A stretch of 10,158 bases of DNA, taken from Thermoleophilia bacterium UBA5186. GTDB lineage: Bacteria > Actinomycetota > Thermoleophilia > Gaiellales > Gaiellaceae. The stretch covers positions 20,227 through 30,384 of the forward strand of contig DHWI01000019.1 in assembly GCA_002413095.1 (NCBI GenBank), written 5' to 3'. The notes beneath the pieces were generated by a model that saw only the letters and a list, made by a program, of their open reading frames with translations, searched no databases and was not told where the DNA came from. A program made the position numbers and the translations under genes. Position 1 is the stretch's first letter. Every line of letters begins with the position of its first letter. Of this stretch, positions 5,881 to 10,158 are shown piece by piece.

Positions 5881-6066
5881 ATGCGTCGCGTCGTCGCCCC
5901 GGCACTCTGCGCGGTCGTGCTCGGCGGCTGCGGCGGACACACCGTCTCTCCGGGCGTTTCCGGCCCAAGTAACAGACTGTTACTAAGTCGGGAGCGGCAG
6001 GAGGCGCGGCTCTTCCGCGACGTCGCGTCATCGGCACCGAGGCGCGCAGGGCGACGGCATCACTGA
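5881..6066 (+). pseudogene. Truncated lipoprotein-like ORF
   Basis: ATG 5881 opens 61 codons. The first 17 residues are a good lipoprotein signal: MRR, a hydrophobic stretch, then the lipobox L-G-G-C with Cys17, followed by a Gly-rich GGHTVSP, as in many actinobacterial lipoproteins and lipo-cytochromes. After about residue 25 the sequence turns Arg/Ser-rich without protein character and stops at 6064-6066. I therefore read it as the 5' remnant of a lipoprotein gene cut by a deletion or rearrangement, with the break near 5955-5968 at the edge of the inverted repeat. A chance signal-like ORF is possible, since no ribosome site is visible. Confidence 0.35.
5968..5984. promoter_or_regulatory. 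Perfect inverted repeat, TetR-type operator candidate
   Basis: AGTAACAG-A-CTGTTACT is a perfect dyad with 8-base arms around one base. It is strikingly A/T-rich against the surrounding sequence. Its GTAAC...GTTAC ends, length and position in a divergent spacer upstream of a DrrABC-type exporter are typical of operators bound by TetR-family repressors. It lies about 130 bases upstream of the ATPase start and about 260 bases upstream of the permease start. No TetR gene lies in the window, so the regulator must be elsewhere or lost. Confidence 0.55.
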
Positions 6067-6246
6067 AGGGCACACCGGCTCTGCGGCGGCTCACCTCCCG
6101 CTTCATCGCCGACTACGACCATTCAAGCGCGATCCCGCGCCTGCGCAAGAACCGGATGATCGATCATGCCGTCGGCGCGCTCGGCGGCACTTGCGAGCAG
6201 TGCTTTCGGCAACTCGAAGCGGTTCGGCCCATCATCACCCGGTGAC

Positions 6247-9242
6247 GTGACGTCCCTCCGCCAACTCACCTACCCGCTCACGCTCGCGCGCGCGCGCCTC
6301 GCACACCGTGGCGGGCGCGCCGGGCTCGTCGCGCTCGGGATCGCCGCCGGGGCGGCGGTACTGATCGGCGTCGTCGGCGGCTCGCTGGCCGCGCAGGATC
6401 GCAGCGTCGCCCGAGCGACGGCGCGGATCCCCGAGGCCGAAAGGTCCGTGCGCGCGATCTGGTTCGGCGTCCCGGGCCAGTCGGCCGGCTACGAACCGCT
6501 GGATCGCGCGGCGCGCAAGGCCCTCGCGCCGCTCGGACAACCCTTCGGGGTCATGCTCCTGAGGCAGGCACAGGTCGCGGGGACGCTCGTCGACCTGACC
6601 GCAATCGACGGCGTGGGTCGGTTCGTCCACCTGCGCTCCGGCCGCCTCCCCGAGCCATGCCGGCCGGAACGGTGCGAAGTCATCCAGCTCGGCGGCGCCG
6701 GCCCGCTCCCAGTGACCAGGGACCTGCGCCTCGTCCGCGTCGGACGCGCAACGCTCGACTCCTCCCTCCCCTTCGGTCACCTGCTGTCAGCGGAGTCGAC
6801 CGCCGCATTCCGCTACCACGAAGCCGCCGCGCCCCCGTTCCTGCTCGCGGAGGGCGTGCGCGGCCTCGCCGGCGCGCCCGCGCTCGGGACGGACTACCGC
6901 AGCTACTCGTGGGTGCTGCCGCTCAAGCCGGGATCCGTTCATTCGTGGTCGGTTGCCGGCTTCACGCGGAAGACCGCCCGGGCGCGGTCGGCGCTCGGCG
7001 GCGGGCTAGGCCTCTTCGACCTGACCGCGCCGACTGAGCAGCTTGCCGCGGCCGAGTCGGCCGCACGGGTCGCTGGACGGCGCCTCCTCTTGATCGGCGG
7101 GGAGGCGGCTGCGCTCCTGCTCGCGTTCACGCTCCTCGCGGCGGCGAGCCTGCGGCGGGACGTCGAGGCGGCGTGGCGCCGCTTCACGTGGCTTGGAGCG
7201 CGCCGCTGGCAGCTCGTGGCGATGACCGGCGCCGAGTCGGCCTCCGTGGCCCTCGTCGGGGCCACCGCGGGGTTTGCGGTCGGTGTGGGACTCGCCGCGC
7301 TGCTGGCGCAACGGCTCGGCGCGCCTGTCGACGGCGTGCTCGCACACTCGGTGCTGTCGTGGCCGGGGCTGCTCGCGGCGCTGGCAATCGCGGCTGTGGC
7401 GACGCTCGTGCTCGTCGCGGCGCTGCTCGCGCGGCCGGTCGCGGTCGGGGGACTGGGAATCTCGGTCCTGGATGTCGCGGCGCTCGGCGCGCTGGCGGCG
7501 ATTGTGCTGGCTCTGTCCCGCGGCGCCGCCGACGCAAGCAGCCTCGACACACAACAGGGAACCGGCGTGCTACTGCTCCTCCTCCCCGGTCTCGTGGCCT
7601 TCGTTGCGGCCGTCGTCGCCGCGCGGCTGTTGGCGCCCGTCCTGCGAGGCGCCGAGCGGGCAGGGCGGTCGGGTCCGGTCTCCCTTCGGCTCGCCGCGCT
7701 GTCGCTCGCCCGCGGTCGCGGCCACGCGGCCGTCGCCGTGACGTTCCTCGTCGTCAGCCTGGGCCTGGCGCTGTTCGCGCAGACGTATCGCTCCACGCTC
7801 GAGCGCGGCCAGAGCGAAGAGGCGGCCTACGCGGTGCCCGCCGACTTCGTGCTGCGGGAGGACCTGACGAAGCTCGTCCCGGTCCCAGCAGCCTTGTCGG
7901 CCGCGGACCGCGCCCGCGTCGACTCGACCCTTTTCCCGGTGCTCCGTCTCTCCGGAAGCATCAGCCGCCTGTCGAGCGGCATCACGGTGCTCGGCCTCCC
8001 CCCTTGGGTGATCCGCCATGCCGACGGCTGGCGCGACGACTTCTCGACTCTCTCGCGCGCCGAGCTGGCCCAAGCGGTCGACGGAGCGCCGTCGGCGCTG
8101 CGCGGCGCGGACATCCCCGACCGCTCCCGTGAGCTGGTCGTCCGCGTCGGGCTGCGAGGCGACCCGTTCACGCTCCGCGCGAATCTCGAGACATCGCAGG
8201 GTCTCTTCACGAACGTGTCGCTCGGGACTGCGCGTCCCGGGAGATCGGTGCTGCGCGCGCGCCTGCCCAGTGACGCGACGCGGCTCGTCGCGCTCACGTT
8301 CGGCCTCGCGGATACCGGGCTGCACGCTGTCCCGAACGGCGGCGCCAACGTGAACCCGGTCGCGACGGGCACCGCCACGCTCGCCGGGCCGGTCTCGTTC
8401 GGCGATTGGATCGGCACGAACGGCGTCACCGGCGACGCGCGTCGTCTTCGCTACGTGATCACGAACGAGGTGACGTCGCGGTTTCGCCCCCGCCAGACCA
8501 CGGATGGGCGCCTGCTGCAGGCCGCGGCATCTCCGGAGCTGGCCGCACTCGCCGGCTCCGACGGGAACCTGCCGCTCGAGATCGAGGGGAACCCGATCGT
8601 GGTTCACGTGGCGGCAACGCTCCGGCGCTTCCCCTCCGTCGACGGCCCGGTCGTGCTGACAGGACGCGACGGCCTGGCGACGAGGCTGAATGCCGATGCG
8701 CCCGGTACCGCTGTGCCGAACGAGCTCTGGGCGTACGGGCCTCCCGCCGCGAACACCGACTCGCTGCGGGTGGCGTCGCACGCGCAGGTCGAGTCGGGCC
8801 TGCGCGCAGAACCGCTCGCCCGGGGGGCCTTGCTGACCCTCGCGGGCGCCGCGCTCACGGCGCTCGGGCTCGCGCTCGTCGGGATCGCGCTCGGGCTCGT
8901 CTCTGACCGCCGCGACGAGAGCGGCGAGCTGCACGACCTGGAAGCTCAGGGTGCCGAACCGGCGACGCTGCGCCGCCACCTGCGCCTGCGTGCGTTCGGA
9001 ATCGCCGTGTTCGGCCTCGTCGGCGGTCTCGCGACGGGCGCGGTACTCGGGGCGCTCGTGATCTCGCTCGTCCGCGTCACCGCCGGGGCGGCCGCGCCCC
9101 AGCCGCCGCTTCGGCTCGCCGTCGACTGGGCGCGGACGTCGCTCGCCGTCGCGCTGTACGCCGTGCTCGCCGCCGCGCTCGTGTGGCTCGTCACCGCGAC
9201 CGCCTTCCGCGCGCGCGCCGCGGGCCGCTTCACGGAGCCGGG

Positions 9243-9246
<4 letters not shown>
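6247..9246 (+). CDS. FtsX/MacB-like ABC permease, large two-half form
   Basis: I take GTG 6247 (999 residues, TSLRQLTYPLTLARARLAHRGGRA), because homologues of this kind begin just before this basic segment. The frame also has ATG 6166, whose extra 27 residues are low-quality. About ten membrane segments are seen: one at 25-49, then a block of five at about 279-302, 330-354, 375-396, 405-425 and 441-466, one at about 494-515, and three at about 862-886, 918-943 and 964-986. Two large extracytoplasmic domains lie at about 50-278 and 516-861; the first has a Cys pair (C138, C143) that could form a disulfide. The C-terminal block (VSDRRDESGELHDLEAQG, ATLRRHLRLRA) is typical FtsX-like. The gene overlaps the ATPase by ATGA. 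The likely role is a mechanotransmission or export complex at the cell envelope; the substrate is unknown. Confidence 0.82.

Positions 9247-10158
<912 letters not shown>

Larger units (their letters stand above)
5839..6246. other. Divergent spacer without a convincing intact gene
   Basis: About 408 bases separate the leftward ATPase from the rightward FtsX-like permease. They contain the lipoprotein-like start at 5881, the inverted repeat at 5968-5984 and an AGGAGG at 5999-6004 that is not followed by a usable start. One frame (stops at 5970 and 6243) stays open for 91 codons, but its only ATG is at 6156. Its translation (for example ALRRLTSRFIADYD) matches no family I recognise and could be the remains of a lost gene. 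A perfect 12-base palindrome ATGATCGATCAT sits at 6156-6167. No convincing -35/-10 pair was found for either divergent gene. Confidence 0.5.

Noticed and set aside
4856..6106. Leftward frame of permease 1 remains open far upstream, allowing a 675-residue fusion-like protein
   Set aside because: The upstream part is an Arg/Ala-rich shadow of the ATPase gene; the GTG at 4855 overlapping the ATPase stop is the natural start.
5985..6245. A TetR repressor gene beside the operator-like dyad
   Set aside because: No frame on either strand shows a TetR-type HTH, and the 91-codon open frame has no start before 6156.
6166..6246. ATG 6166 as start of the FtsX-like permease
   Set aside because: The added 27 residues are low-quality Ser/Ala-rich sequence overlapping a palindrome, without a ribosome site. 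GTG 6247 fits the usual N-terminus better, though its own ribosome site is weak.
6285..6297. Alternating CG run as a Z-DNA element
   Set aside because: It lies inside the permease gene and simply encodes Ala-Arg repeats in a high-GC codon style.

Overview
The window is very G+C-rich, with NNC/NNG-biased codons, several GTG starts and 4-base start/stop overlaps. Several protein styles (Asp-box propeller, Thr-rich surface protein, FtsX-like permease with its ATPase, CxC-x4-C small protein) resemble those of soil Actinomycetota, most likely a Thermoleophilia-type lineage (Gaiellales/Solirubrobacterales). That placement is recognition plus composition; no search was run.

Left part (1-3271): the 3' end of an Asp-box (sialidase-fold) protein runs rightward and meets a leftward two-gene unit (cupin, then a small HTH regulator) at a strong hairpin that contains the regulator's stop codon. 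After a 239-base gap with a tandem 13-bp repeat and an ECF-sigma-like promoter come two rightward genes: a small protein with a possible zinc site, and a membrane-anchored protein with a (TTTTG)7 threonine-rich linker and a C-terminal beta-rich domain.

Middle (3272-5838): a leftward three-gene DrrABC-type exporter. The ATPase and two paralogous ABC-2 permeases are joined by GTGA overlaps, and the unit ends at a second hairpin that again contains a stop codon.

Divergent spacer (5839-6246): about 400 bases with no convincing intact gene. It holds a lipoprotein-like N-terminus that soon loses sense, and a perfect 8-1-8 inverted repeat that looks like a TetR-family operator, although no TetR gene is visible here.

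Right part (6247-10158): a rightward second ABC system of MacB/FtsX type. A 999-residue permease overlaps (ATGA) an ATPase that runs off the window. The ATPase carries a C-terminal segment that reads like an AbrB/SpoVT swapped-hairpin domain, followed by an Ala/Pro linker. Two unrelated ABC machines therefore diverge from one spacer with a single clear operator. The most interesting leads are the ATPase-AbrB fusion, the orphan operator with the lipoprotein remnant, and the repeat/ECF promoter arrangement before the small cysteine protein. None of these proves a new system.
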